NCBI GenBank assembly: GCA_035623075.1
Contig: DASPUC010000022.1
Coordinates: forward strand, 212,198-276,197
Reading direction: 5' to 3'
From: Nitrospiraceae bacterium
GTDB taxonomy: Bacteria > Nitrospirota > Nitrospiria > Nitrospirales > Nitrospiraceae
DNA length: 64,000 bases
Shown here: positions 46,094 to 55,940 of the stretch, in pieces
Numbering within the stretch: position 1 is the stretch's first letter
Layout of the letters: the number at the start of each line of letters is the position of its first letter
Notes under the pieces: model-generated
The model's input: the letters and a program-made list of their open reading frames with translations, nothing else
Told to the model about the DNA's origin: nothing
Database searches by the model: none
Made by a program: the position numbers and the translations under genes

Positions 46094-46128
46094 ACGGGAT
46101 ACGCTTCACGAGTAACGATTCACGCCCG
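46094..46128. repeat. heptameric degenerate repeat, family 3 (ACGATTC)
   Basis: ACG recurs at 46094, 46101, 46108, 46115 and 46122: ACGGGAT ACGCTTC ACGAGTA ACGATTC ACGCCCG, exact 7-base phase. It fills the space between the small soluble gene (stop at 46133) and the MutL-like start. AACGATTCACG is shared, in reverse complement, with 40998-41057. Confidence 0.65.
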
Positions 46129-46132
46129 AGCG

Positions 46133-46504
46133 TCATTGAGCCGCCGCGCCTTTCAGAGCAGTGCGGGTCTCGATCAAGGCAAGGAGGCGAGGGATCGTCT
46201 CGCGCCGTTCGAGTAGATGAGCGATCTGTGAAACGTCTTGGGCGTTGAAAGCGATCTCGATGATGGGTGTAAAAAAATGCAGCGCTTGGCTACCGAGAAA
46301 GTTCATGGGACCGAGTGATTCAAGAAACACCGTCGCCGGAGCCGCCATCTTCCCGTTTACCACGGCATCCGCGACCCGCTCAAGCAATGCCAGATCCTCG
46401 GTGGTGAAGACTTCGGTTTCGATTGTCGTTGAAAAGGCATGCGCGAACCCCTGACGAACCCTGGTCCATGTCTGTGCGAGCGACGCTTTGGCGAAGGAGA
46501 TCAT
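46133..46504 (-). CDS. small helical protein heading the MutL/DUF6754 cluster
   Basis: 123 aa, mostly helical, without cysteines or a membrane segment of full length. Distinct segments are LALLERVADAVVNGKMAAPATVFLE, PMNFLGSQALHFFTPIIEIAF and IAHLLERRETIPRLLALIE; the last resembles a repeat-like helix pair. The run NFLGSQALHFFTPIIEIAF is amphipathic to hydrophobic and could dock on a membrane. No family name is offered. It is the first gene of the cluster and is separated from the ATPase gene only by the family 3 repeat. Confidence 0.65.
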   Translation of the reverse strand: MISFAKASLAQTWTRVRQGFAHAFSTTIETEVFTTEDLALLERVADAVVNGKMAAPATVFLESLGPMNFLGSQALHFFTPIIEIAFNAQDVSQIAHLLERRETIPRLLALIETRTALKGAAAQ

Positions 46505-46625
46505 AACCGTGTGGAAGGACGGCTGAAATCACTCGTGAAAATTCATTATATGGAGGGGGTGAAACAGAGTCAATTCTTCGACAATCGTGTGGTCTCCGTG
46601 AGAAAGAACGCCGATCGAACCGCTC

Positions 46626-47234
46626 CTACTCTTGCGTCTGCTGCCCTATTTTACCTTCCGTTCCCTTCCATAACCGAACGATGTTGTCCTTGTGCTTGAA
46701 CCAAATCAGCGCACTGACGATCACTGAGAAAACGAGAAATTCCTGTCGCTGTTCGTTGACGATCGCCACCACCGGAAACACCCCGAATGCTGCGAGCGCC
46801 CCCGCAGAGGAGTAGCGCCAGATTGCCACCGTTCCGAGCCAGATCAACAACAAGAGTACCCCCATCGATGGCGAGAGACCCAGTACCGATCCCAGCGCCG
46901 TTGCCACCCCCTTGCCTCCTTTGAAGCTCAGGAATGGCGAAAAGACATGACCAAGAATCGGCGAGATCGCGACCACCATGATGAGAGGCTCATCGGTGAG
47001 CCACTGCATGGCGGCCCAACCCATGACCCACCCTTTACCCATGTCGCCAAGCAGAGTCAGAACACCGGCTTTCGTGCCGGATGCGCGAAGCACGTTGGTG
47101 AAGCCGACATTCTTGCTGCCGACCGTACGCGGATCGGCCAGACCCATCGCCTTTGACACGACAAGGCCGAACGGAATGGCGCCGAGCCCATACCCAGCTA
47201 CAGCCATAAGAATCCAGAGAAACCGATCGTCCAT
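46626..47234 (-). CDS. plsY: glycerol-3-phosphate acyltransferase (acyl-phosphate dependent)
   Basis: 202 aa, usual length. An integral membrane enzyme with about five to seven helices, it acylates glycerol-3-phosphate from acyl-phosphate, the first step of phospholipid synthesis. Family motifs are GAIPFGLVVSKAMGLADPRTVG near the N-terminus, GSKNVGFTNVLRASG (motif with the Asn-Val core) and the glycine-rich HVFSPFLSFKGGKGVAT (about 95-110). It starts 44 bases downstream of pgsA on the same strand, a natural pairing in phospholipid synthesis. Confidence 0.93.
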   Translation of the reverse strand: MDDRFLWILMAVAGYGLGAIPFGLVVSKAMGLADPRTVGSKNVGFTNVLRASGTKAGVLTLLGDMGKGWVMGWAAMQWLTDEPLIMVVAISPILGHVFSPFLSFKGGKGVATALGSVLGLSPSMGVLLLLIWLGTVAIWRYSSAGALAAFGVFPVVAIVNEQRQEFLVFSVIVSALIWFKHKDNIVRLWKGTEGKIGQQTQE

Positions 47235-47278
47235 GGATCAAGAGGTATTGGAGAAACGACGCATCCGGTCAGGCACGG

Positions 47279-47875
47279 CTAGAGTCCCTTGGTCGCCACT
47301 TGCTTCCAGAAGCTCCACACATATTGAGCACCGGACGCATACCCGAGGATGAGCGACAGGTAAAGGGTGACGATCCCGGCCAAGTGGAGATTACCCAGAG
47401 CAGACAGGGCTGTCCCCTCGAGAATCAGCAACACGATCGCGATCACTTGCAACGCCATCTTGTATTTGCCGCTCGTTTCTGCCGCGATGATCATCCCTTC
47501 GGTCGCTGCAATGGCGCGGATGCCTGTGACCGCGACCTCACGGGCGATGATCAGAATCGCCACCAGCGCGCTCACGCGATCCACGTTGACCAGCAGAATC
47601 AATGCCGACAAGACGAGCAGCTTATCGGCGATTGGATCGAGCAACTTGCCGAGCTTGGTGACCTGCCCAGACCGGCGCGCCAGATAGCCGTCAAGCAGAT
47701 CGGTCACCGCCGCCACGACAAACACGATCGCGGCGATGATGGATCGATGTGGATCCGGCGTCGCGAACAGCATGACAAAGACCGGAATGAGGAGAATCCT
47801 CGTGAGCGTGAGCAGATTGGGGACGTTGATCGATTCCTGCCCCACCTGTTTCCACATGTCGATGACCCAGTTCAC
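47279..47875 (-). CDS. pgsA: CDP-diacylglycerol--glycerol-3-phosphate 3-phosphatidyltransferase
   Basis: 198 aa. The CDP-alcohol phosphotransferase signature (DG-x2-AR-x8-G-x3-D-x3-D) is complete in DLLDGYLARRSGQVTKLGK followed by LLDPIADK. It makes phosphatidylglycerophosphate in the inner membrane. The N-terminal VPNLLTLTRILLIPVFVMLF is typical. The first codon is GTG at 47875; Met7 at 47857 is an alternative. It lies 20 bases downstream of kdsD and upstream of plsY in the same series. Confidence 0.93.
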   Translation of the reverse strand: MNWVIDMWKQVGQESINVPNLLTLTRILLIPVFVMLFATPDPHRSIIAAIVFVVAAVTDLLDGYLARRSGQVTKLGKLLDPIADKLLVLSALILLVNVDRVSALVAILIIAREVAVTGIRAIAATEGMIIAAETSGKYKMALQVIAIVLLILEGTALSALGNLHLAGIVTLYLSLILGYASGAQYVWSFWKQVATKGL

Positions 47876-47895
47876 CGTCCCTCCCGCCTCAGTGC

Positions 47896-48924
47896 TTACA
47901 CGATCCCGTTCTTCAAGAGGTCGTGCAGGTGAATTACGCCGACGATCCGCTGCTCCCCTTCCGTCACCACGAGCGTCGTGATCGAGTAGCGCTCCATCAC
48001 TTCAACGGCTCGCGCCGCCAAGTCATCCGGTCCGATCGTTCGCGGCGAGCGAGAAGCCAGTGTTCCAGCCGTCGCCTTGATGATTTCGCCGCCCTGCTGG
48101 ACGAACCGGCGCAAATCGCCATCGGTGATCACGCCGAGAAGGGCGCCAGTCCGATCAATCACCGTCGTCATGCCCAGTTTCTTGGCTGAAATCTCCGAAA
48201 TCGCCGCCGAACCGGTCGCCTGTTCTTGAACTCGTGGGACTTCGTCACCGACATGCATAAGATCACGCACCTTGATGAGCAAGCGCCGGCCAAGCGTGCC
48301 GCCCGGATGGAACTGCGCAAAATCCTCAGATTTGAATCCCCGCTTTTGCAACAACGCCACGGCCAACGCATCCCCCATCGCCAAGGTCGCCGTCGTGCTG
48401 GCCGTCGGGGCCAATCCCATCGGGCAGGCTTCCTCCGATACGGACACGTCCAACACGACATCGCTGTGCTTGGCCAAGGTCGAACCCATCTTTCCCGTTA
48501 AGGCCACAGTGGGAACGCCCATTCGCTCGATGTACGGCAACAACTGGAGTATTTCCTTCGTTTCGCCGCTGTTCGAAATCGGAATGAGGGTATCGCGACG
48601 GGCCAGCATGCCCAGATCGCCATGCACACCTTCGGCCGGGTGGAGAAAGAAGGCGGGCGTGCCGGTGCTGGCCAACGTCGCGGCAATCTTTTGCCCAATG
48701 AGGCCGGACTTACCCATACCGGAAACGACGACTTTCCCTTTGCAGTTGTAGAGCAAATCCACCGCCTGCGTAAAACGTTCGTCCAGACGATCGACCAGAG
48801 TCTGGACCGCGCGGGCCTCAATCTGGAGCACCCGGCGGCCTTCATTGAGGCTCGCGCTGGTCTGTCCGCCGGAGGTTTTCGCAGTGGAGTGGTTTTTCAG
48901 TTTTTCGGTTTTGCTGCGTCGCAT
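47896..48924 (-). CDS. kdsD: D-arabinose 5-phosphate isomerase
   Basis: 342 aa. The N-terminal SIS sugar-isomerase domain (about 55-200: [38 protein letters not shown]) is followed by two CBS domains (about 215-342). It converts ribulose-5-phosphate to arabinose-5-phosphate for KDO synthesis. The first 28 codons overlap the end of kdsA. The N-terminal [15 protein letters not shown] stretch is probably a dispensable extension, or a later start is used. Neighbours kdsA and kdsB complete the KDO pathway. Confidence 0.93.
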   Translation of the reverse strand: MRRSKTEKLKNHSTAKTSGGQTSASLNEGRRVLQIEARAVQTLVDRLDERFTQAVDLLYNCKGKVVVSGMGKSGLIGQKIAATLASTGTPAFFLHPAEGVHGDLGMLARRDTLIPISNSGETKEILQLLPYIERMGVPTVALTGKMGSTLAKHSDVVLDVSVSEEACPMGLAPTASTTATLAMGDALAVALLQKRGFKSEDFAQFHPGGTLGRRLLIKVRDLMHVGDEVPRVQEQATGSAAISEISAKKLGMTTVIDRTGALLGVITDGDLRRFVQQGGEIIKATAGTLASRSPRTIGPDDLAARAVEVMERYSITTLVVTEGEQRIVGVIHLHDLLKNGIV

Positions 48925-49724
48925 ATCCGCATCACCCGCTCAAGCAGTGTCTTCAACTGATGCAGCGGAACCATGTTCGGACCATCGGAGAGGGCATCAT
49001 CGGGATTCGGATGTACCTCCATGAAGAACCCATCGACACCAGCTCCCGCTGCTGCACAGGCGAGCGGTTCAACGAATTCTCGCTGGCCGCTTGATTGTGT
49101 CCCACCGCCGCCCGGGAGTTGCACGCTGTGAGTCGCATCGAAGACGACCGGATAGCCAAAGCTGCGCAGGATCGGGAACGATCGCATATCGACGACAAGA
49201 TTGTTATACCCGAAGGAAGATCCCCGTTCAGTGAGAATAATACGGCGATTCCCGCACTCTTCCACCTTCTTCACCGCATGGCCCATCTCTTGAGGCGAGA
49301 GAAACTGGCCCTTCTTCACGTTCACGACTTTGCTGGTCTTGGCTGCGGCAACCAGGAGATCCGTCTGCCGGCAAAGGAATGCGGGAATCTGAAGGATATC
49401 CACGACTTCACCGGCTTCAGTGGCCTGCTCCTCTGTGTGCACATCTGTCAAGACTGGGATACCTAACTGATCTTTTACCTTCTTGAGCACGGCCAGGCCT
49501 TTTTCGATGCCGGGGCCACGAAATGACTTGATTGACGTTCGGTTCGCTTTGTCGAACGATGATTTGAAGACATAGGGAATGCCGAGCGCCTTGGTGATCT
49601 CGGCGATGCGGCTGGCCGTTTCCAACACGAGTTGTTCGCTTTCGATGACACAGGGGCCGGCGATCAGAAACGGCCGCTGCCCTTGACCGGCTTTGAACGT
49701 TCCGATGTCGACGACGTTCGCCAT
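48897..49724 (-). CDS. kdsA: 3-deoxy-8-phosphooctulonate synthase (KDO-8-phosphate synthase)
   Basis: 275 aa, usual length. It condenses PEP with arabinose-5-phosphate. The DAHP-synthase-type barrel is recognised by [65 protein letters not shown] and [12 protein letters not shown] Cys in [11 protein letters not shown] and others allow either metal-dependent or independent subclass; this was not decided. It starts six bases after pyrG on the same strand and overlaps kdsD by 28 bases. Confidence 0.95.
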   Translation of the reverse strand: MANVVDIGTFKAGQGQRPFLIAGPCVIESEQLVLETASRIAEITKALGIPYVFKSSFDKANRTSIKSFRGPGIEKGLAVLKKVKDQLGIPVLTDVHTEEQATEAGEVVDILQIPAFLCRQTDLLVAAAKTSKVVNVKKGQFLSPQEMGHAVKKVEECGNRRIILTERGSSFGYNNLVVDMRSFPILRSFGYPVVFDATHSVQLPGGGGTQSSGQREFVEPLACAAAGAGVDGFFMEVHPNPDDALSDGPNMVPLHQLKTLLERVMRICDAAKPKN

Positions 49725-49730
49725 GGCCGC

Positions 49731-51332
49731 TCAGTGTCCAAGCTTGTTCCGCAACGCGGCGCCAACAAATCCGCTGAAGAGCGGATGAGGATGGTGCGGG
49801 CGCGAGTTATATTCCGGATGGAATTGCGTCGCCAAGAACCAGGGATGGTTCCTCAATTCGACGATTTCGACTAATCGTCCGTCTGGCGAGAGACCGCTGA
49901 GCACCAACCCTTTCGCCGTCAAGACATCGCGGTAGGCATTGTTGAATTCATACCGATGTCGGTGTCGTTCGCGGACTTCGTCCACACCATACATCTTGTG
50001 CGCCAACGTGCCCTCGCCCAGTTTGCAGAGATACGACCCGAGCCGCATAGTCCCGCCTTTGTCGCTCACACTGTGCTGATCCGGCATCAGATGAATCACG
50101 GGATGGGGAGACCGCTCGTCGAATTCGGCGCTGTTCGCCCCCGCAAGGCCGGCCACGTTGCGGGCAAATTCAATCGTTGCGCACTGCATACCGAGACAGA
50201 GTCCAAGGAACGGGACATGATGTTCTCTCGCGTATCTAATCGTCGTGATTTTCCCTTCGATTCCCCGCGATCCGAATCCTCCAGGAATCAGAATCCCGTC
50301 AGCGTCACGAAGAATCCGTTCGGTGCCCTGGCGTTCGACGTCCTCCGATTCAATCCAGTTGATGTTGACTCTCGTTTCATGGTCAATACCGCCGTGCACC
50401 AACGCTTCGGCCAGACTCTTGTAGCACTCCTTCAGCCCCGCATATTTCCCTACCAGCGCGATGGAGACTTCGTGTTTGGGATGCTTGATCTTCTGAACCA
50501 TCGCGTCCCATTCGCGCAGATTGGGTGGACCCGTTTCCAGACGAAGCTGGCGAACGATCAATTCATCCAGGCCTTCTTTCCGAAATACGATCGGGACTTC
50601 ATATATCGTGTCCACATCCTTGGCTGTAATGACCGCGTCTTTCTCCACGTTGCAGAACATCGCAATCTTCGCCTTCAACTCCGGGGGAATGTACCGGTCG
50701 GTCCGGCATAAGAGAATGTTCGGCTGAATGCCGATTTCGCGCAGCTTGTTCACCGAATGCTGGGTCGGCTTGGTTTTTAATTCACCCGCTGCCCCGATAT
50801 AGGGCACCAGCGTGAGATGGACGTACAGGACATTGTCACGGCCCACGTCATACGGCATTTGGCGAATCGCTTCGAGGAACGGCAGGCTCTCAATGTCGCC
50901 GACGGTGCCGCCGATTTCCACGATCGTGACATCCATCCCTTTCGAAATCCGCACGATGCATTGCTTGATCTCATCCGTGACATGCGGCACGACTTGGACC
51001 GTTCCGCCGAGGTAATCGCCGCGACGTTCTTTGGTGATGACGGAGTGATAGATTCGCCCCGTGGTGTAATTGTTTTCTTTTGTCAGCGTCAACGAGGTGT
51101 ACCGCTCATAGTGACCCAGGTCGAGGTCCGTCTCCGCCCCATCATCCGTCACGTACACTTCGCCATGCTGATAGGGATTCATCGTACCGGGATCAACATT
51201 GATGTAGGGATCAAGTTTCAAGAACGTGATTTTGAGGCCTCGACTTTCCAACAGGTTCCCGATCGAGGCCGACGCGAGTCCCTTCCCCAACGATGAGACG
51301 ACCCCGCCGGTCACAAAAATGAACTTGCTCAT
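49731..51332 (-). CDS. pyrG: CTP synthase
   Basis: 533 aa from ATG 51332 ([18 protein letters not shown]). The frame is open 14 codons further, with two weaker starts. The N-terminal amidoligase domain (1-265) has [13 protein letters not shown] and the Mg/UTP site [10 protein letters not shown]. The C-terminal class I glutamine amidotransferase domain has the nucleophile in [10 protein letters not shown] and the His/Glu pair in [12 protein letters not shown]. It makes CTP, which the adjacent kdsB product uses to activate KDO. It lies between kdsB and kdsA in a common arrangement. Confidence 0.96.
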   Translation of the reverse strand: MSKFIFVTGGVVSSLGKGLASASIGNLLESRGLKITFLKLDPYINVDPGTMNPYQHGEVYVTDDGAETDLDLGHYERYTSLTLTKENNYTTGRIYHSVITKERRGDYLGGTVQVVPHVTDEIKQCIVRISKGMDVTIVEIGGTVGDIESLPFLEAIRQMPYDVGRDNVLYVHLTLVPYIGAAGELKTKPTQHSVNKLREIGIQPNILLCRTDRYIPPELKAKIAMFCNVEKDAVITAKDVDTIYEVPIVFRKEGLDELIVRQLRLETGPPNLREWDAMVQKIKHPKHEVSIALVGKYAGLKECYKSLAEALVHGGIDHETRVNINWIESEDVERQGTERILRDADGILIPGGFGSRGIEGKITTIRYAREHHVPFLGLCLGMQCATIEFARNVAGLAGANSAEFDERSPHPVIHLMPDQHSVSDKGGTMRLGSYLCKLGEGTLAHKMYGVDEVRERHRHRYEFNNAYRDVLTAKGLVLSGLSPDGRLVEIVELRNHPWFLATQFHPEYNSRPHHPHPLFSGFVGAALRNKLGH

Positions 51333-51381
51333 CGTGCGTTCCATCCCTTTCGATCGAATGATTCGAACCCGCATACCATAG

Positions 51382-52182
51382 TCAGCAAGAAGGCACCGCC
51401 CGATTGAAGGTCATACTCTGTGCCGTAGTCTCGGCGAACCGAAGTTGCTCCGATACCGTAACCGCATCTTCCGGTGTATCCACGCGGAGCGAGCTTCGTT
51501 TCGTTTCCCACACTCGAATGGTCATCCCATGTTCCAAGGCGCGCAGTTGCTCCAATTTTTCTCCATCTTCTAACACCCCAGTCGGCAGCGCGGCAAACTT
51601 CAGGAGTGCATTCCTTCTGTAGCTATACACCCCTAAATGAATATAGCCCAAACCCTGTGTCGAGCAGCGGCCGGAATCCTCTCGCACCATGGGAATCGGA
51701 GACCGCGAAAAGTATAGGGCCTTCCCCTGCTGGTCGGTCACGACTTTCACGACGGCGGGATTCTGCAGCTCCCCCCTGGATTCGATCGCCCGCTTCAGCG
51801 TTCCTATTTCGGCTCCACTCGCAATGAATGGCTCGATGAGATCGGTGAGCAAATCAGGATCTACCGGAATTTCGTCCCCCTGCAAATCCACAAAATATTC
51901 ACCCGGAAGTGTGCTGGCTACGGCTGCTACACGATCCGTCCCAGTCCGATAGTCTCCCGTCATGAGGATCACTCGTCCACCGAACTGCTCTACGGCTTGT
52001 TTAATGCGCTCGTCGTCGGTCGCTACCACTACGTCGGATACCACCGCGCAGGCCGCAGCTCGTTCGTACACGTGCTGGATCAACGGCTTGGCACCCAGTT
52101 TCACCAGTGGTTTTCCTGGGAAACGCGACGACCCGTAGCGAGCTGGAATGACCACGCTCACGGACGACCGGACGTTAGTCAT
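51382..52182 (-). CDS. kdsB: 3-deoxy-manno-octulosonate cytidylyltransferase (CMP-KDO synthetase)
   Basis: 266 aa, usual length. The nucleotidyltransferase fold starts [17 protein letters not shown] with the CTP-binding Arg/Lys pair. [13 protein letters not shown] supplies the metal-binding Asp, and [15 protein letters not shown] and [15 protein letters not shown] are family-specific. It produces CMP-KDO for lipid A-core assembly. It overlaps the end of the heptose kinase gene by eight bases. Confidence 0.95.
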   Translation of the reverse strand: MTNVRSSVSVVIPARYGSSRFPGKPLVKLGAKPLIQHVYERAAACAVVSDVVVATDDERIKQAVEQFGGRVILMTGDYRTGTDRVAAVASTLPGEYFVDLQGDEIPVDPDLLTDLIEPFIASGAEIGTLKRAIESRGELQNPAVVKVVTDQQGKALYFSRSPIPMVREDSGRCSTQGLGYIHLGVYSYRRNALLKFAALPTGVLEDGEKLEQLRALEHGMTIRVWETKRSSLRVDTPEDAVTVSEQLRFAETTAQSMTFNRAVPSC

Positions 52183-53152
52183 CCAGGACCTCCGACAGTT
52201 GCTGTGCAGACACTGTCGCCGTTCCGACCATCCCTACCACGATTCCTGCTGCCTGGTTCGCCAGCTGTGCCGCCTCCTTCATTGTTGCCCCCGTCGACAA
52301 TGCCAACGCCAACGTCCCGATCACCGTGTCACCCGCTCCCGTCACATCATAAACCTGTCGAGCCTGCGTGGGAATATGCCAGGAGACCCCATCGGCCTCG
52401 TACAGGCTCATTCCTTTTTCGCCACGAGTAACCAAGACAGACTGGCACCCAAGCCGTTGTCGGATGATCGCCCCGGCTTGATCGATCGCCTGGTCGTCAT
52501 CCCCGTGCACGCCGGCAGCCTGTGTGGCCTCCAGATGGTTCGGTGTAATCACCGTTGCACCCTTGTAATAGCCGAAATGTTCCACTTTAGGATCGACAAC
52601 CACGGGAATCCGCCGAAGCGATGCCAATCGCGTAAGCTCTGACATCAAGGCTGCCGTCACCACTCCCTTCGCATAGTCGGAGACGACGAGACAGGAGAGT
52701 TCTCGTACACGCGATTCCACATAGCGCAGGATACGTTGCTGTAAAGACTTTTTAAGTTCGTCTCTCTGTTCCACGTCATAGCGGACAACCTGTTGATTGT
52801 GCGCGATGACCCGCGATTTTCTGGTCGTCGGACGTTCCTGATCGATGACTACCCCGCCACGACCCGATCGCTTTGTTCCCAGTTCCTTCAGCAGCAACCG
52901 GCCGGTTTCGTCCGAGCCAATCACGCCGCAGAGATCCGCCTTGCCTCCCAAAGCGAGAATATTGTTGAACACGTTCGCTGCTCCACCGAGCTTCAAAGAT
53001 TCAGAATCCACGTGTACGACCGGAACCGGAGCTTCCGGGGAGATCCGGCTGACGCGTCCCCAGATGTAATGGTCGAGAATCAAGTCTCCGATGACCAACA
53101 CCGAAGCCTGTGGGAACCGCTGAATATATTGCCGGAGCGCTTTCGCAGGCAC
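52175..53152 (-). CDS. D-glycero-beta-D-manno-heptose-7-phosphate kinase (PfkB family)
   Basis: 325 aa from GTG 53152, which has GGGAGGTAAG immediately upstream. The open frame to 53257 overlaps lepB. It corresponds to the kinase domain of HldE (RfaE domain I) without the adenylyltransferase domain. PfkB motifs are LGGAANVFNNILALGG and the catalytic VYDVTGAGDTVIGTLALAL (about 260). SRISPEAPVPVVHV is typical of heptose kinases. It phosphorylates heptose-7-phosphate at C1 for ADP-heptose synthesis. The separate nucleotidyltransferase must be elsewhere. It is upstream of kdsB, fitting an LPS-core precursor operon. Confidence 0.9.
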   Translation of the reverse strand: MPAKALRQYIQRFPQASVLVIGDLILDHYIWGRVSRISPEAPVPVVHVDSESLKLGGAANVFNNILALGGKADLCGVIGSDETGRLLLKELGTKRSGRGGVVIDQERPTTRKSRVIAHNQQVVRYDVEQRDELKKSLQQRILRYVESRVRELSCLVVSDYAKGVVTAALMSELTRLASLRRIPVVVDPKVEHFGYYKGATVITPNHLEATQAAGVHGDDDQAIDQAGAIIRQRLGCQSVLVTRGEKGMSLYEADGVSWHIPTQARQVYDVTGAGDTVIGTLALALSTGATMKEAAQLANQAAGIVVGMVGTATVSAQQLSEVLDD

Positions 53153-53208
53153 CTTACCTCCCTGGTCACTGACTCCCTGACGAGACACCGTCTGGCGACG
53201 ACGCGTGC

Positions 53209-53988
53209 CTATTGAATGGCTTTGCCGAACCGTTCCCATCGCACCCAGTCGGTCCACTTTCCCTGGCCGCTCCAGGACCAGTAAATCCTGAACGCCTTGC
53301 CACGAATCTTCTCCTCACGCACAAAGCCCCAAAATCGACTGTCCAAACTCTGATCGCGGTTATCGCCCATGACGAAGTAGGCCCCTTCAGGCACGGTCAC
53401 CGGCCCGAAATTATCCCGTGGGTTGATCATCCCATCGATGATTCCCGGGTCGATCCGTTGCGTAAACCCCTTGTCGTCCAACGGTCGCCCATTCACCAGC
53501 ACGACTTTGTTACGGATTTGCACCGTATCTCCCGGTGTTCCGACGATTCGCTTGATGAAATCTTTCTCCTCATCTTCCGGAAAGCGGAACACGATGATAT
53601 CACCGCGCTGCGGTTTTCCGAACTCAATGAGTGTCTGAGAGGCGTAGCAATTGACCGGCGGAAGAGCCATTTGGAATTTACAGAGCGTCGGCCACTGCAA
53701 TCCATATGAGAGTTTGCTCACCAGAATGTGGTCTCCGATCAACAACGTCGGGATCATCGAACCGGACGGAATCTTGAATGCCTGCACGACGAACACCCGA
53801 ATCGCGAAGGCCAGTAACATGGCGACCACGATGGCTTCCGCATACTCGCGGAACATCGATTTTCGACCGACTTGTGTCGTCACGGCACGATTCTCCACCG
53901 ATGCCGAGGACGACACCGACTCGACCGTATCTTGAGACGAGGCAGTCCTGACATCGTCGGTTTTAGATCGATCAGAGCCTGCGCTCAT
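53209..53988 (-). CDS. lepB: signal peptidase I
   Basis: 259 aa. A Ser/Thr-rich cytoplasmic N-terminus of about 45 residues is followed by one membrane helix ([17 protein letters not shown]). The catalytic Ser is in [15 protein letters not shown] and the general-base Lys in [13 protein letters not shown]. The signature [14 protein letters not shown] lies near the C-terminus. It cleaves Sec/Tat signal peptides on the periplasmic face. The ATG overlaps the lepA stop by four bases, the classical lepA-lepB pairing. Two cysteines (LCKF, NCYAS) occur in the catalytic domain. Confidence 0.95.
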   Translation of the reverse strand: MSAGSDRSKTDDVRTASSQDTVESVSSSASVENRAVTTQVGRKSMFREYAEAIVVAMLLAFAIRVFVVQAFKIPSGSMIPTLLIGDHILVSKLSYGLQWPTLCKFQMALPPVNCYASQTLIEFGKPQRGDIIVFRFPEDEEKDFIKRIVGTPGDTVQIRNKVVLVNGRPLDDKGFTQRIDPGIIDGMINPRDNFGPVTVPEGAYFVMGDNRDQSLDSRFWGFVREEKIRGKAFRIYWSWSGQGKWTDWVRWERFGKAIQ

Positions 53989-55784
53989 TCGTCACCGACC
54001 TTTAAAATAGCCAAGAACGCTTCTTGTGGAACTTCCACGCTGCCGACTGCTTTCATCCGCTTTTTCCCTTCCTTCTGCTTCTCGAGGAGCTTGCGTTTCC
54101 TCGTAATGTCGCCGCCGTAGCATTTCGCCGTGACGTTCTTCTTCATGGCCCCGATGGTCTCTCGCGCAATGACTTTGTTTCCTATCGCGGCCTGAATTGC
54201 GACCTCAAACATCTGACGCGGAATCAACTCCTTCATCTTCTCGGCCAACTGGCGTCCGCGTTGATACGACCGATCGCGATGGGTAATAAAGGAGAGGGCG
54301 TCGACTGCTTCGCCGTTGAGCAGAATATCGAGCTTCACGAGATCAGATTCACGATAACCGAGCAGCTCGTAGTCGAGCGACGCATACCCTTGGGTCCGAG
54401 ACTTGAGCTTATCGTAAAAATCGAGAATCACTTCGTTGAGCGGCATCTCGTAGCTGATCATCACCCGGGTGGGATCGAGGTAGTGAATGTCCCGCTGAAT
54501 GCCGCGTCGTTCCTGGCAGAGTTGCAAGATGGCGCCCATGTAACGTTCCGGCGTGATGATCGTGGCAAGAATAAAGGGTTCTTCAAACGACTCGATACTA
54601 TTGGGAGGTGGCAGTTTCGCCGGATTGTCGATTTCCAACACGTCGCCCTTTGTCGTCAACACGCGATAGACAACAGTGGGCGCCGTGGTGATCAAAGTCA
54701 ACCCGTACTCGCGCTCAAGCCGCTCCTGAATGATTTCCATATGGAGCAGCCCCAGAAATCCGCACCGAAACCCAAACCCCAGTGCCATCGAGGTTTCTGG
54801 CTCATAGACAAACGACGAGTCGTTCAACCGCAACTTGACCAACGCATCCCGCAGGTCTTCATATTTCGCCGTATCCGTCGAATACAACCCGCAGAACACC
54901 AACGGTTTGGCCTCTTTGTACCCAGGAAACGGCTCGTTCGTCGGGTTGACGGCATCGGTAATCGTGTCGCCGATCTTGACGTCGGCCACCTCTTTCATGT
55001 TGGCACAGAGGTACCCGACCTCGCCCGTCAATAACTCATTCTTCTTCGTCCGCTTGGGTGTGAATTGCCCGACTTCCATGACTTCAAAGGTCCGGCCGTT
55101 CGACATCACCTTGATCTTCATGCCGGGTCTGACCGATCCATCGATAATCCGTGTGAGCACGATCACCCCTTGATAATTGTCGAACCAGGAATCAAAAATG
55201 AGCGCCTTTAACGGCGCCAGCGGTTCGCCCGACGGCGGAGGAATACGTTCGATGATCGCCTCGAGCACTTCCGGCACACCCCTGCCTTCCTTGGCACTGA
55301 TCGGCATCGCATCGCTAGCATTGAGTGTCAGCACTTCAGCGATCGAATGCTTCGTACCCTCCACATCCGCGCTGGCCAGATCGATCTTGTTGATCACTGG
55401 TATGATCGTTAATTTATTCGCCATCGCCAAGTTGACGTTGGCAATCGTCTGGGCCTGTACGCCTTGGGTTGCATCCACTAACAAGAGAGCCCCCTCACAA
55501 GCGGCCAAACTGCGAGAAACCTCATAGGTAAAGTCCACGTGCCCCGGCGTATCGATCAAATGAAGGGCGTAGGTCTTCCCGTCTTTCGCTTGATACCGAA
55601 TCGCCACTGCATGCGCCTTGATCGTGATGCCGCGTTCACGCTCAAGGTCCATCGCATCGAGAATCTGTTCTTTGGCCTCTCGAGCGGTGACAGCACCCGT
55701 GGCTTCGAGGAACCGGTCAGCGAGGGTCGATTTGCCGTGATCGATATGGGCGATAATAGAAAAGTTTCGTATCTGGCTTTGCAA
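53985..55784 (-). CDS. lepA: translation elongation factor 4 (LepA, back-translocating GTPase)
   Basis: 599 aa, usual length. The GTPase domain starts with the P-loop [19 protein letters not shown], then the effector [16 protein letters not shown] and NKIDLASAD. The LepA-specific C-terminal domain is recognised by [20 protein letters not shown] and the basic tail [21 protein letters not shown]. It remodels post-translocational ribosomes. It is the first gene of the minus-strand series lepA-lepB-heptose kinase-kdsB-pyrG-kdsA-kdsD-pgsA-plsY, and is divergent from bioA. Confidence 0.96.
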   Translation of the reverse strand: MQSQIRNFSIIAHIDHGKSTLADRFLEATGAVTAREAKEQILDAMDLERERGITIKAHAVAIRYQAKDGKTYALHLIDTPGHVDFTYEVSRSLAACEGALLLVDATQGVQAQTIANVNLAMANKLTIIPVINKIDLASADVEGTKHSIAEVLTLNASDAMPISAKEGRGVPEVLEAIIERIPPPSGEPLAPLKALIFDSWFDNYQGVIVLTRIIDGSVRPGMKIKVMSNGRTFEVMEVGQFTPKRTKKNELLTGEVGYLCANMKEVADVKIGDTITDAVNPTNEPFPGYKEAKPLVFCGLYSTDTAKYEDLRDALVKLRLNDSSFVYEPETSMALGFGFRCGFLGLLHMEIIQERLEREYGLTLITTAPTVVYRVLTTKGDVLEIDNPAKLPPPNSIESFEEPFILATIITPERYMGAILQLCQERRGIQRDIHYLDPTRVMISYEMPLNEVILDFYDKLKSRTQGYASLDYELLGYRESDLVKLDILLNGEAVDALSFITHRDRSYQRGRQLAEKMKELIPRQMFEVAIQAAIGNKVIARETIGAMKKNVTAKCYGGDITRKRKLLEKQKEGKKRMKAVGSVEVPQEAFLAILKVGDE

Positions 55785-55940
55785 ATCCTAGCTCATTTCT
55801 GAACAAAATCGGTTCATTATATTAGCCGGCTCCTAGGTTGTCAAAGAAATCACCTGCTCGTATAATCCGCGCCGCGACAGGATAATTCGCGACTTTCGTC
55901 AGGGATCTCTCACTCTCCCTTCCGGGGACTTCACGGTATC

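Noticed and set aside
51340..51375. tRNA T-arm-like GGGTTCGAATC on the minus strand upstream of pyrG
   Set aside because: No acceptor, D or anticodon arms and only about 50 bases between kdsB and pyrG.
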